From Elymus sibiricus (Eukaryota; Streptophyta; Magnoliopsida; Poales; Poaceae), in the NCBI GenBank assembly GCA_039707655.1, contig CM077667.1, positions 57,627,628-57,691,627 on the forward strand: DNA of 64,000 nt, read 5' to 3'. Both the position numbers and the translations under genes were made by a program. Shown here one piece after another: positions 35,447-47,205 of this stretch (its first letter is position 1; each line of letters starts with the position of its first letter). The notes under the pieces were generated by a model. It did not search any database and was not told where the DNA came from. It was given only the letters and a program-made list of their open reading frames with translations.

Positions 35447-36208
35447 CTTGTTAATTAATAATATACGTACCGCAGTTTATTTGCGGTCATTTGCAGCTGC
35501 AATATGGTGGCAGGTCATCAAAATAAGGAGCTATGGCTACTAGCTATCCGTGATTATCTTCTCACCATGGGAGACTGTCCACTTGGCAGGTTTTGAAACC
35601 TGCCAAGGCACGGAAAGGCGCTCCATGTTGGAATCACCAAGTGGATTTAAATTATAAGGTGAAAAGGACGTACCCCATTTACATGCATGAACCTCCTTTC
35701 TGCATTTGCTTTTGTAGTTACTGTGTATATAGACACTATTGGACACGTTGGTTTATTTCCTAGTGGTTTTTGGTTGTCTGCAATGAGCATCTAAAAGAAG
35801 CAGAGCCGATGAAAGCAAGGAATAGGTGAGAGTTGTGAGGGCACGACCCCACTCGTCAAATATAGACTTGCGTGCATCTCCTTGGCGATCGAAAGAAATG
35901 GTAAGAAAGCATATACATATGCGGCGCTAGCATGTACTTCCTCAGTCCCATAATAAAAAATGTTATTACAACCAATATGCTACCGCATAATTGTCACCAT
36001 TAATCCTATTCGATGTGGAATTTTTGACAATTGGGAATAGAGGCTTTGTTGTTGTTGGTGGTGGTGGTGGTGGTGTAGAATTTTTGACAATTACAACCTT
36101 CTAGAAGTTGAGATTGTGCTTTCTTGACCAGACCAATGAAAGCTCTTGCGCGCTATTGGTCACCCAAGCACGTGAGGGAGTGTACGACATGTAGCAATAA
36201 TACAGTAA
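35447..36208. other. Intergenic region with GGT microsatellite
   Basis: No gene is supported. A (GGT)n run at 36053-36073 is bracketed by two copies of GAATTTTTGACAATT (36020 and 36078), as in a slippage-plus-duplication event. The minus frame at 35540-35746 has no recognisable content. Confidence 0.5.
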
Positions 36209-36493
36209 GACCTCTTCCAATGCATGGATGCTTAGATGAGGTGCTAAGTGCATTAAAAGGCTTAGCAACTAAACTCTCCAATGCATTGGTGCTTAGCTCT
36301 TGGTTGCTAAGCTCCCTTCATTTAATTAGGCATAGACTCAGATTTTTGTTTTCACCTAGGTACACGCGCTTAGCATTGGTTCTTCTTGAGGTCACCATAC
36401 TACTCTCTCTCTTCTTAATTAACATGCCACATCAGATTTTTTGCTTAGTTGGCAACCTTAGCACCCGTACAAGGTGGAGCATTGGGAGGGGCC
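36209..36493. mobile_element. Tourist/Harbinger-like MITE
   Basis: 285 bp flanked by TAA (36206-36208 and 36494-36496), the target size and sequence of PIF/Harbinger elements. The ends are inverted: GACCTCTTCCAATGC at the left against GCATTGGGAGGGGCC at the right, 12 of 15 matching. The interior has several CTTAGC/GCTAAG motifs. The 133-codon frame covering it is chance. Confidence 0.75.
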
Positions 36494-36623
36494 TAACTGT
36501 CGCTTGCAAGTTTCGTATCAATTAAATAGAAACAGCAGTTACTACCTAGTGTCTGCATCTGATCCTGCAATGGACTCCCTCTGTCTCGAAACGTAAGACC
36601 ATTTTTTCCTGCAACGTGTGCTT

Positions 36624-36983
36624 GTTTGGGACTGCTCTGCTCCGTATAATTTAGCTTCGCTCTAGAAAACGCAAAGAAACTAGAATCTGAGGTATAAATT
36701 CTAGTTTTTTATGAAGCTCTTTACGCTGTGCTTGAGCTTCAAAAACTCTAGAAGCTGGAGTTGGGGGGAATTATCCACCACTGCCATCAGTAAGTCGATA
36801 CCCCTTCGTTTCTCCCACTCATCCAATCAAATAAATCTTTTTCATAAAATTTCTCATTCTTGGAGCTAGAGGTAGATGGAAGACAAACATTCTCTTAGGT
36901 AGAGCACAACTTCTGTATAAAACTGCTCCAAAGTGAATTTTGTGGAGTGAAACTGATTTTGACGAAGCGGAGCAGTCCCAAAC
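36624..36983. mobile_element. MITE with GTTTGGGACTGCTC ends
   Basis: About 360 bp between GTTTGGGACTGCTCTGCTCC at the left and GGAGCAGTCCCAAAC at the right, an inverted repeat of about 20 bp with one or two changes. The interior contains internal complementary pieces such as TTCTAGTTTTTTATGAAGCTC. The target duplication is not clear, so the superfamily (Harbinger or hAT) is open. It is non-coding. Confidence 0.7.
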
Positions 36984-37265
36984 AGACCCTAGAGAGGGGA
37001 TTAAAGTTCAAAGGAGGTAAATAACGTTTGCAGCCACTAAATCCACATGACAAGGTAGGATGCATCTGCCAAGTAGATCATACATGATTCAGATTCACTG
37101 CAGGTAGCCTGGCACCAAACTTACGCGGTCGGAGAGGGCGAAAAAGAGTGTTTTACGTGCTAAATTTATTGTCTAAAAGGGCAACAAGAATTAAATAAAG
37201 TGAAAATAGAAGAAAATAGATAAGAGCATAAAATTAAAACACCGTGGCGGGACATTTCCCCACCT

Positions 37266-38800
37266 TAGAGAATCTACAATCGTGCTTCCCAAAATGACCA
37301 GGCGGACGGTCCGGTCAGTTACCAGCCAGAAGAACGTAACCCAACAAGCCTCCCCAAACTTGTACTATACGTCCGGGCTGACCGGCACCCCTCAAACCCA
37401 ACCCAAATCTGGGGCGGGTATGGGGAGGCCCATATGGGCCATTGCTGGCCCACCCGGACCGCACATATACCCCACTCGGACGAACCCTAGACCCCGGTAA
37501 ACAACACTAGCCGCTCTCCACTCTTTCCCTATCTCTCCATCTCCCCTACCATTTCGATCCCCGTGTTGAACTCCAGCAACGCTGCGTCCGACGGGAATCT
37601 GGCGGTGACACCTCGTTGTTCGGGAGTCGTTGTTGCTAGGTTGTCATCGTGATTCTCTTATACGATTCTATGACTTTACGATGCAAACTAACCTCTCGGG
37701 TTTTATGATTTTTTATTTATAAAATCTATGTTTCTACGATCATGGTAGTTTATACTCTACGATTAGTGACATTGTCATTGGAGCTCCGATCCAATTCAAG
37801 ATCAGGATTCTAACAAACTTGGTTGTCGTGTGAGGCGGATGTGGACAACGATGAGAAGCTCGTCGCCTACAACACTCTGCTCTAGTTGCGGGTGGACAGG
37901 GGCGGAAACTTTAGGTCTGCACAACCCCCCGTTGCTCGTCGATGAAGCACAACTGATGACGTCGGTCTGCGGCCCCTGTGTAGCTCCGGGCACTCCGTGC
38001 ACCTCCCGGTCCGCCGCATCATGCGTCCCTCTCCAGGCCCTTCTCTCCATGCTCCTGCTATTGTCCCCAGTCACCATTGGGTCCTCGTGCTCGCGTCGGT
38101 GCCGGCGCGGTTGCGGACACCCGAATCTCAAGTGTGCGCTGGACACCGCGATAAGCAGGGGCTGAGGGAGAGGCTAGCACCAGCTGAGGCGACGTCCTCC
38201 CCCCGGCCCCGCGTGCATGTGCCAGACGATCCGGTCGACCAGCGCGGCGGTCCTTCACCACTCCCTTACCACAGGGGAGACAGACGGGGGGCGGCCCTTT
38301 TTCAAGAACGCGAAGGTTCTCCGGATCGACATGGAGGAGCATGAGGCAGTGGCCGAAGTGAAGGCCGCACTGCTGGTGAAGGAGGAGGCGTGCGCGGTCC
38401 ATCCGATGGTTGGCATTATCTGCTCCCCCGGCGATTTGGACGAAACCGATGACTCGGATGTCAACCCTGCCAAGCCAGACAAACGATCAAAAGGTCAAGG
38501 GACCAGCAAGTAAATAGTGATTGGTGACGCCCCTGCCCATCACTGTTTTAGTTTTTAGTTAATTTAGTTTGAAACTATGTTTGTATGCCGGCGATGAACT
38601 ATGTTTGTATGCCCGTGTGGAATTTACGTTCATCTATGTCCATCTATGATTGTGTGATGATCAACCTAGTTTCTCATGTTACACAGGTAACATGGATTTG
38701 GGCACCAGATATGAGGTACACGGTTGTGGAAGTGAACATTTGAGGGTGAAGAATCACTGTCCGCAGAAGCGTCCGCAAACATTTAGGGACTGGATGTGCT
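37266..38800 (+). mobile_element. Possible degenerate DNA transposon with gene-like content
   Basis: Starts at GAGAATCTACAATCGTG after TTA and ends near GGGACTGGATGTGCTA. The ends are weakly inverted to each other and resemble grass elements with GAGCATCTACAGCC termini. Inside is a gene-like layout: upstream GGCCCATATGGGCC motifs, a C/T-rich leader at 37510-37560, a T-rich possible intron at 37640-37800, then GC-rich sequence with a 98-codon frame (38217-38513). That frame ends in an acidic and basic tail (DDSDVNPAKPDKRSKGQGTS). I recognise no domain. It could be a decayed transposon gene or a captured host gene fragment. Confidence 0.35.
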
Positions 38801-39542
38801 ATGTGCGTTCGTATATATTTTTTATGTGTTCAAACCCATGGGAATCTATCCTCGGGCCTTTCCCCTCTTGCACGAAGGTGCCCTACATATACTAGATCCC
38901 ACGGGCGCTCTTTCCCCTCAAAAACCCATGCCTGAAGCCACCTCAATCGCCTGCGAGCTCACGTCGAGATCCGCCGGAGCCGAACACTTTTGTCGTCGAA
39001 TTCACCGCCAGTGAGTAACCCCGAGATCTCTCCCTCTGTCCTTTCAATATCCTTGCCAATGCGAGTCATTTTTGACATCATCTTCCCCCCTACTTTCTTT
39101 CACAGCATCGCCGCCGAGTTTGCCCGAACGTCGCCGGAGCTGCAGCTCACCCGCGCGTCGCCGTCGTCGCTCTGCTCGCCACCGATGTCCCTGAAGGCCG
39201 ACGACACCACCACTGGAAACCTCTCACTGCCCCGCACACGCCCATGGCATCCGCCCTCGCCGTCGATCATCGGAGTCGCCGCCACCCTCACACCCGAGCC
39301 AAATCTCGCCGTTGTCTCCGTCCAGGTGCCGCGGTGTGTCCTCGGCCGTCCTATCCAAACCAACGCCTCTGATTAGATTAGTGAACGGTTAGGTTTTATA
39401 TTAATAGATCCAATTTATTTTATGGTTTAGGTAAACCAACCAGTAGTTCTAACCTAAATCGACCTGCATTTTTTTCCTTTAACCGGCGCATAGCGTTTTC
39501 TTTAGTTGTCGGTCGTTCGCCCGTTAAGCACCGCAGCGGACA
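38801..39542. other. GC-rich gene-fragment-like sequence
   Basis: The 128-codon frame at 38990-39376 (+) is Ser/Pro/Thr-rich with high GC. It is preceded by CGCCAGTGAGTAACC and contains a TTTCACAG before CATCGCCGCC, which could be an old donor/acceptor pair. No domain is recognised. It may be a captured first exon. After 39380 the sequence is ordinary AT-rich spacer up to the R1 LTR. Confidence 0.35.
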
Positions 39543-41110
39543 CTATACTTGTGATATGCATTTGGTTTTCCGCGAAGAGGAGCGGATGATGCAGCACAGT
39601 ATAGATAAGTATTTTCCTCAGTGAGAACCAAGGTTATCGAACCAATAGGAGTAGCACGCAACCCCCGTCTTTAGCGACTGCACACAAAGAAGCAAATACT
39701 TGCACCCAACGCGGGCCTGAGGGTTGTCAATCCCCTTGGACTCGTTATTTGCAAGCAAATGAAGTGTGTATATGATAGTTGATAATTGTAAATTGCAAAA
39801 TAAAATAAAAGATAAATAATTGCAGCAAGGAAATGAAAGCTTTTGTAAATATATAAGTGGATAGACCCGAGGGGCATAGTTTTCCCTAGTGGCATCTCTC
39901 ATGTAGTAGCCATACAATGGGTAAACAAATTACTGTTGGGCAATTGATAGAAACGTGCATAGTTATGCAATATTTATTCATGACAATGATCATGTATATA
40001 TAGGCATCATGTCCATAAGCAAATAGGCCGACTCCTGCCTGCACATATTACTATTACTCCACGTTGAGAGCGCTTCTATATACTTGCCTCTCTAAGTATT
40101 AAGTTCATGACAAACAGAGTAATGCTTGGAGAACGATGACATGATGTAGACAAAGATGATTAAATAAATATGAATTAACCCCATCGTTTTATCCTTAGTG
40201 GCAACAATGCAAAGATGTGTCTTGTCCCTTTCTGTCACTAGGATATAACCCACTACAACGCACCCCTCTCATTGAAGAAATATCAATCTACCTGGCCAAA
40301 CTATTTCAATAGATCGGAGAGATTTACGAAGCTGTAATAATCATGCAAATAAGAATCATAATAGAATTGACAGAAGACTCAAATCTTTTTCATGAATAAT
40401 CTGAACATAAACCCACAATTCATCGGATCCCAACAAACGCACCACAAAAAGTGAGTACATCGAATAGATCAGCACGAAGATGTGGTGAACTTTGTATTGA
40501 AGATCAAGAGAGAGAGAGAGAGAGCCATCTAAGTACTAACTACACACCCGTAGGTCTGTAGGGAACTACTCACACATCATCATTGGAGCAGCAAAGTTGT
40601 TGTAGAAGCCCTCCGCAATCGATCCCCCCTCCGAAAGGGCATCGGAAAAGGGCTCCATATGGGCACACGGCGGGACTTGCGGCGGCGAAAAAAGTGTTTC
40701 GGGAGGTTCTTTAGGGTTTTGGGGAAATATTAGAATTTATAGACAAGAGAGGGACGTCGGGAGGCGCCAGGAGGGGCCACCACACAACAAGGCAAGGGCA
40801 CCCCCCTGGATGCGCCCTGATGTGTGGTGCCTCTCTCATGCGGCCTCCGGTCTCCTCCCGAAGCTTCCAGCTCTTCATTTGGTCCAGAAAAAATCATAAA
40901 AATGTTTCGTGGCAATTGGACTTCGTTTGGTACTGTAAACCTAAAAAGCCAAAAACATGCAGAAAATAGCAGCTGGCACTAGGCACTGGGTTAATAGGTT
41001 AGTGCTCAAAAATAATATAAATGTATAAATAAATACCCAAAAAGTTTCCTAGAATGATAATATTATAGCATGGAACAATTACAAATTATAGATACGTTGG
41101 AGACGTATCA
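39543..41110 (-). repeat. 3' LTR of R1
   Basis: 1568 bp, read on the minus strand from TGATACGTCTCCAACG (ending at 41110) to a degraded terminus at 39543, where TATACTTGTGAT replaces the TGATACTTGTGAT seen at 58554. The two LTRs are clearly homologous but diverged in many positions, so the insertion is not recent. Open frames inside are not genes. Confidence 0.88.
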
Positions 41111-41150
41111 GCATCCCCAAGCTTAATTCATGCTCGTCCTCGAGGAGGTA
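41111..41150 (-). promoter_or_regulatory. Polypurine tract region of R1
   Basis: On the minus strand the sequence directly before the 3' LTR reads TTAAGCTTGGGGATGC, the expected purine-rich primer for plus-strand DNA synthesis. The same AAGCTTGGGGATGC occurs at the equivalent site in R2 (44201-44215) and, unexpectedly, several more times inside both elements. Confidence 0.7.
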
Positions 41151-42086
41151 AATGATAAAAACAGAATTTTTGATGTGACATGCTATCCAGCATGTAATCT
41201 ATTGCAGGTATGATCATTGAGAAACGATGAATCATTAAACATCAACATAGTAATATTCATAAACATAAGTAACATAATCATCAAGTTTCAAAATATACGA
41301 TCCTTAAAGAATGTTCACCCCATATTCATTTTATCATATTAGCATGGCATGGCTCCGTCATCACCACATAAATACAAATGTCAAGCACCACGGTGTTAAG
41401 TCAAGCAATTGGATCGTAATTTTTAATGTGCTTCATCTTTTTATTAGTCACGCAATTTATGAGCGTGAACCATGGATATAGCATAAAGGTGGAATAGAAT
41501 ATGGTGGTAGGTTTCAAAGGGGCAAAGTGGAGAAGAAAGTCTTCCATCAACTAGGCATATCAACGGGCTATGGAGATGCCCATCAATAGATATCAATGCG
41601 AGAAGTAGGGATGGCCATGCAATAGATGTACTGGAGCTATAAGTGTATGAAAGCTCAACTGAAGCTAAGTGGGTGTGCATCCAACTTGCTTGCTTATGAA
41701 GACCTCGGGCATTTGAGGAAGCCCGTCATCGGAATATAGAAGTCAAGTTCTATAATGAAAAACTCCCACTAGCATATAAAAGTGACAAAACAAGAGACTC
41801 TCTATATCAAGAACATGATGCCACTTTGAGGAACAAGTGTGGAAAAAGAGGTAGTAGCACTGTCCCTTCTCTCTTTTCTCTCATTTATATATTTTTTAAT
41901 TTTCTCTTTTTTTTTTCTTTTTTTCTTCCCTTTTTCTCTTTTTTTTTCTTTTTCCTTTCTTTTTTCTTTTATTTTTTGTCCGGAGTCTCATCCTGACTTG
42001 TGGGGGAATCATTGTCTCCATCATCCTTTTCTCATTGAGACAGTACCCTAATAATGATGATCATCACACTTTTATTTACTTACAAC

Positions 42087-42553
42087 CATTATTCAAAATA
42101 TCGGCCGATATAGCAATAAATCGGCCGATTTATCGCTTATCGGTGTCTAAGCGGTAAGATAAACGCATATCCCCGGTGTTTATCAGTCTGTCCGATTTAT
42201 CGGCTATCAGAGCGATTTATCGGCCCTCGAAGCGATTTTGGCCGGTAAATTCACGGGGCCCACCTGTCTGAAATCGGAAAATTTCCCTGTCCCATCCCAC
42301 CTTCCCCAAAACGCTCGCCCACGCACATCCCTTCTAGGGTTTGGCATTTGGGCTCCTCACCCCGTCCCCGTCTCCTGTCCCGCCCCTCACCTTCCCCCTC
42401 ATGGCCTCACCTCGTCCCTCAGCATGTCCCTGTCTCCAGCAACACATGGCGGCTGCCTGTCCTTGAGGATTCCACGCGGCGCCGCCCAGGAGAAGGACAG
42501 CCGGAGTACCTCCCCGCCGTGACCCCTCCTCACATCCAGCAGCAGTGCAGCGG
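42087..42553 (+). repeat. Left end of the hAT element with subterminal repeats
   Basis: Contains at least five copies of ATCGGCCGAT, CGATTTATCGG or close variants between 42100 and 42245, then a GC- and C/T-rich leader. A segment at 42478-42553 (GGCGCCGCCCAGGAGAAGGA onward) is repeated at 51740-51815 on the other side of R2, so the leader held a roughly 75-bp duplication before R2 inserted. The CCC- and CTC-rich open frames here are not genes. Confidence 0.7.
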
Positions 42554-42558
42554 CGCTG

Positions 42559-44200
42559 TGATGCTACTACGCAACCTTCTTCTTGTAGACTCGTGTTGGG
42601 CCTCCAAGCGCAGAGTTTTGTAGGACAGTAGCAAATTTCCCTCAAGTGGATGACCTAAGGTTTATCAATCCGTGGGAGGCGTAGGATGAAGATGGTCTCT
42701 CTCAAGCAACCCTGCAATCAAATAACAAAGAGTCTCTTGTGTCCCCAACACACCCAATACAATGGTAAATTGTATAGGTGCACTAGTTCGGCGAAGAGAT
42801 GGTGATACAAGTGTAATATAGATGGTAGATATAGGTTTTTGTAATCTGAAAATATAAAAACAGCAAGGTAGCAAGTAACAAAAGTGAGCAAAAACGGTAT
42901 TGCAATGCTTGGAAACAAGGCCTAGGGTTCATACTTTCACCAGTGCAAGTTCTCTCAACAATATTGACATAGTAGAATCATATGTAAATCCCTCACGTAC
43001 GACAAAGAGTTCACTCCAAAGTCACAACTAGCGGAGAACAAACGAAGAAATTATTGTAGGGTACGAAACCACCTCAAAGTTATCTTTCCCGATCAATCTT
43101 ATGAGCTATCCCTATAAGTGTCACGAACAGCCCTAGAGTTCGTACTAAAATAACACCTTAAGATACACATCAACCAAAACCCTAATGTCACCTAGATACT
43201 CCAATGTCACCACGAGTACCCATGGGCTTGATTATACGATATGCATCACACAATTTCAGATTCATCATGTTCAATCCAACACAAAGAACTTCAAAGAGTG
43301 CTCCAAAGTTTCTACCGGAGAGTCAAGACGAAAACATGTGCTAACCCCTATGCATAGATTCCCAAGGTCACGGAACCCGCAAGTTGATCACCAAAACATA
43401 CATCAAGCGGATCAATAGAACATCCCATTCTCACCACGGATATCCCATCGCAAGACATACATCAAGTGTTCTCAAATCATTAAAGATTCAATCCGATAAG
43501 AAAACTTCAAAGGGAAAACTCAATTCATCACAAGAAGATAGAGAGGGGAAAACTCCATATGATTCATCTAAATCAATAAAGCTCGCGATACATCAAGATC
43601 GTGTCATCTCAAGAACACGAGAGAGAGAGAGAGATCAAACACATAGCTACTGGTACATACCCTCGGCCCCGAGGGTGAACTATTCCCTCCTCGTCATGGA
43701 GAACTCCGGGATTATGAAGATGGCCTCCGGTGATGGTTTCCCCCTCCGGCAGGGTGCCGGAACGGGCTCCCGATTGGTTTTTCGTGGCTACAGAGGCTTG
43801 CGGCGGCGGAACTCCCGATCTCGGTTTCTTTCTGGGGGTTTTGGTATTTATAGGAATTTTTGGCGTCGGAAACAAGTCAAGGGGGGCCACGAGGCGGCGA
43901 CAAGCCAGGAGGGTGCATCCTAGGGGGGCGCCCTGCAGGCTTGTGGTGGCCTCGTGGCTCTTCTGGCCCAACTCCAATGCTTCAGGGGTCTCATTTGTCA
44001 TTTGGTCCATAAAAATCACCGTAAATTTTCAGCCCATTCTGAGAACTTTTATTTCTGCACAAAAAATGACACCATGGTAGTTCTGCTGAAAACAGCGTCA
44101 GTCCGGGTTAGTTCTAATAAAATCATACCAAAATCATATAGAATTATTGTAAACATGGCATGAATACTTCATAAATTATAGATACGTTGGAGAAGTATCA
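42559..44200 (-). repeat. 3' LTR of R2
   Basis: Ends TGATACTTCTCCAACG on the minus strand (44200 inward), with a TTC where the 5' LTR has GTC. The other end reads TGATGCTACTACGC, one base shorter than TGATGTCTACTACG of the 5' LTR. A short GAGAGAGAGAGA lies at 43619. The long frames 43384-43923 (+) and 43609-44019 (-) lie inside the LTR and are not genes. Confidence 0.92.
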
Positions 44201-45834
44201 GCATCCCCAAGCTTAATTCCTGCTCGTCCTCGAGTAGGTAAATGATAAAAGAAATAATTTATGAAGTGTGAATGCTAGCAAGTGCACAAGTTTGATCAAT
44301 GATAATTCCAATCACTTTTTCTAGCATCAATATAAACCATAAACAGTAGCTCGTCTCATAAAACTTCTCATGATCAAGTAACAAGCTATTCACATGTTAA
44401 AGTATAGGCCAGAAAGTTTCTTGAAAACTAACAAACCATATTCCTAGTCATCGAACAATTGCAATTCATCTTATTTTCAGGAAGGGTCTATGTAAGAGCT
44501 TTGATTTAGCAAATTCCACATACTCAACTATCATATAGTCTTCCATGATTATTGACACTCAAAGCATATTTTTAGAACAAATAGCATCCATCGAACATAG
44601 AGAAAGATAGGGGCTTAATGTTTCGCCTCCCAACTTATTTATCATATAGATAATTGTCAACAATAATAATTCATGATCAAATATATTTGTGTGGATATAT
44701 ATGTCTAGATCATTCCCCAACACATGACGCTTGCCAAGAGAAAAAGGAGAAATATAGGAAGTGGTGAAGATCACTATGACTCTTGCATAAAGGTAAGTAC
44801 TAGAAAGTAAAAGATAGGCCCTTCACAGAGGGAAGCAGAGGTTGTCATGAGCTTTTTGTTTTTGGATGTGCAAACCCTTAATGCGGAACATCACGTTGTA
44901 TTGCCCTTTGTGATAGCAACCTTTATTATGCAGTCCGTCGCTTTTATTTCTTTACCATCACAAGTTCGTAGAACACTTATTTTCCCTCACAATAAAAGAT
45001 CATACATATTTAGGAGCAATTTTTATTGCTTTTTGCACCGATGACAACTTACTTGAAGGATCTTACTCAATCCATAGGTAGGTATAGTGGACTCTCATGG
45101 CAAAACTGGTTTAAGGGTGTTTGGATGCACAAGTAGTATTTCTACTTGGTGCGGAAGTTTTGGCTAGTATGAGGTGGAAGCAAGCAACACATGTTGGAGG
45201 ATCCATAACAATATAACTTCTATACAAATATACCCAAACATAACTCATTAAGTTGTCTTCCTTGTCCAATTTTAACTAATTTGCTCGAGTTTGAAAATAA
45301 TTAATGAGCTCACAATCATAGAAGATGTCCAAGATAGTATATTTATACGTGTAATCTCTCTTCCTTCAATATTCTTTCATGAATTGTTCAAGTGACCAAT
45401 GCGGTGTTTGCTAACTTTCAATAAATTTTACCACCTATACTTATTATGTGTGAAGTCATTACTCCCCATGGGATAAGTATATGAAGCATATTTAATTTCA
45501 GATTTATGATATTCAATTCATTCAACCATTTACTCATAGGATATAAGTGAAGCACGAGAGTGAATGACAAACTACTCCAAAAAGATATAAGTGAAGATCA
45601 ATGCGTAGTCAACAATTAAATAACTATGTGAAGACTCTCTCATCTAAGAATTTCAGATCTTAATTATTTTATTAAACAGCAAGCAAAATAAAAATAGCAC
45701 TCCAAGAATAGCACGCATCATGTGAACGAATAAAAATTTAGGCTCAACATAGGCTAACCGATAATTGTTGATGAAGAGAGGTGGGATGCGTAGCATCCCC
45801 AAGCTTAGATGCTTGAGACTTGTTGAAATATTTA

Positions 45835-45860
45835 CTTGGGGTGCCTTGGGCATCCCCAAG
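45835..45860 (-). other. Conserved hairpin in R2, copy 1
   Basis: CTTGGGGTGCC, TTG, then GGCATCCCCAAG forms an 11-bp stem with a tiny loop and one bulge. It is built on the polypurine motif plus its inverse. An adjacent smaller perfect hairpin, GGGATGC GTA GCATCCC, lies at 45783-45799. Confidence 0.6.
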
Positions 45861-46558
45861 CTTGAGCTTTTGTATCTCGTTCAATCCTCTCATATCATGG
45901 TTTCACCTGTTCTCAGAAACTTCATCCACACAAAACTCGAAAAGAACTCGTGAGATAGGTTAGTACACATAAGAACAAATCAACACTTCATGTACTGCCA
46001 AGACATGTTGCACAATAATTTCCAAACATCATCTACTGTTTACTATCTTTTCCACAATTTTATATCTACCAATATAGGCTATGGAAACTATAGGATAAGT
46101 AGATAACAAAACTATGACAGCAATCTGTCCAAACAGAACAGTCTGTAGCAATTTATTAAACCAGTGTACTTATGTAACTCTACAAATTATGAAAATTTAG
46201 GACACAATATAGAATTCGTATGACAATACTGTGTAAAAATTTCAGGAACTTTCCCCGTTCCAGTAAAATATGAAAATTCAAACACTACAGCAAAAGTTTC
46301 TGTTTTTACACAGCACACATCAAAACATGCAATGCAAGCATCCTAAGACAATTCTTGGAACTTTTTATTGAAAAACAAGATTATAAATAACCTAACAGAA
46401 AACAAGAAAATAAAATGACGCTCGAAGCAAAACTCATATTATGTGACGAATAAAAATATAGCTCCAAGTAAGATATACCGATAATGTTGAAGACGAAAGA
46501 GGGGATGCCTTCCGGGGAATCCCCAAGCTTAGGCGCTTGAGTCTTCCTTGGATATTAA

Positions 46559-46585
46559 CTTGGGGGTGCCTTGGGCATCCCCAAG
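46559..46585 (-). other. Conserved hairpin in R2, copy 2
   Basis: CTTGGGGGTGCC, TTGG, then GCATCCCCAAG has the same design as the copy at 45835-45860, with the stem kept despite an added G, consistent with structure rather than sequence being retained. It lies in the second copy of the duplicated roughly 700-bp segment. Confidence 0.6.
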
Positions 46586-47205
46586 CTTAGGTTCTTGTCA
46601 CTCCTTATTCTCCTCATATCGGTGTCTCACCCAAAACTTGAAAACTTCAATCACACAAAACTTAACGGAACTTCGTGAGATGGGTTAGTATAATAAATAA
46701 AGATCATTCACTTAGGTACTGTCAAGACAAGATTCATGATTGTTCTCACATAATACCTACTGTATTCTATCATTCCCATAATTTATATCACTGAATATAA
46801 GCTATGGGAACACTAAAACAAGCAAACTATGCATGCAAAACAGAATCTGTCAAAAACAGAACAGTCTGTGAAGATCTGTACTATAACCATACTTCCCTGT
46901 CTCTAAAAATTCTGAAACATTATTACAACCTGAATTATTTGTGTATTAAGACTGTGTAAAAATTTCAGATCATTATCACTCTCCAGTAAAAAATTAAAAT
47001 TCCTGTACTGGAGTCAAAAGTTTCTGTTTTGGTTCAGCATCAATTCTACTCATCTTGTGAGTTATCCCAAAGGCTTTACTTGGCACTTTATTGAAATAAA
47101 AGGCACAAAACATGATTACTACAGTATCTTAATCATGTGATCACACAAAAACAGAAAATAAAAGGGTTGGGTTGTCTCCCAACAAGCGCTTCTCTTTAAT
47201 ACCTT

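Noticed and set aside
43384..43923. 179-codon open frame (and 163-codon counterpart at 50659-51150)
   Set aside because: Both lie at equivalent places inside the two LTRs of R2, so they are LTR sequence and not genes.
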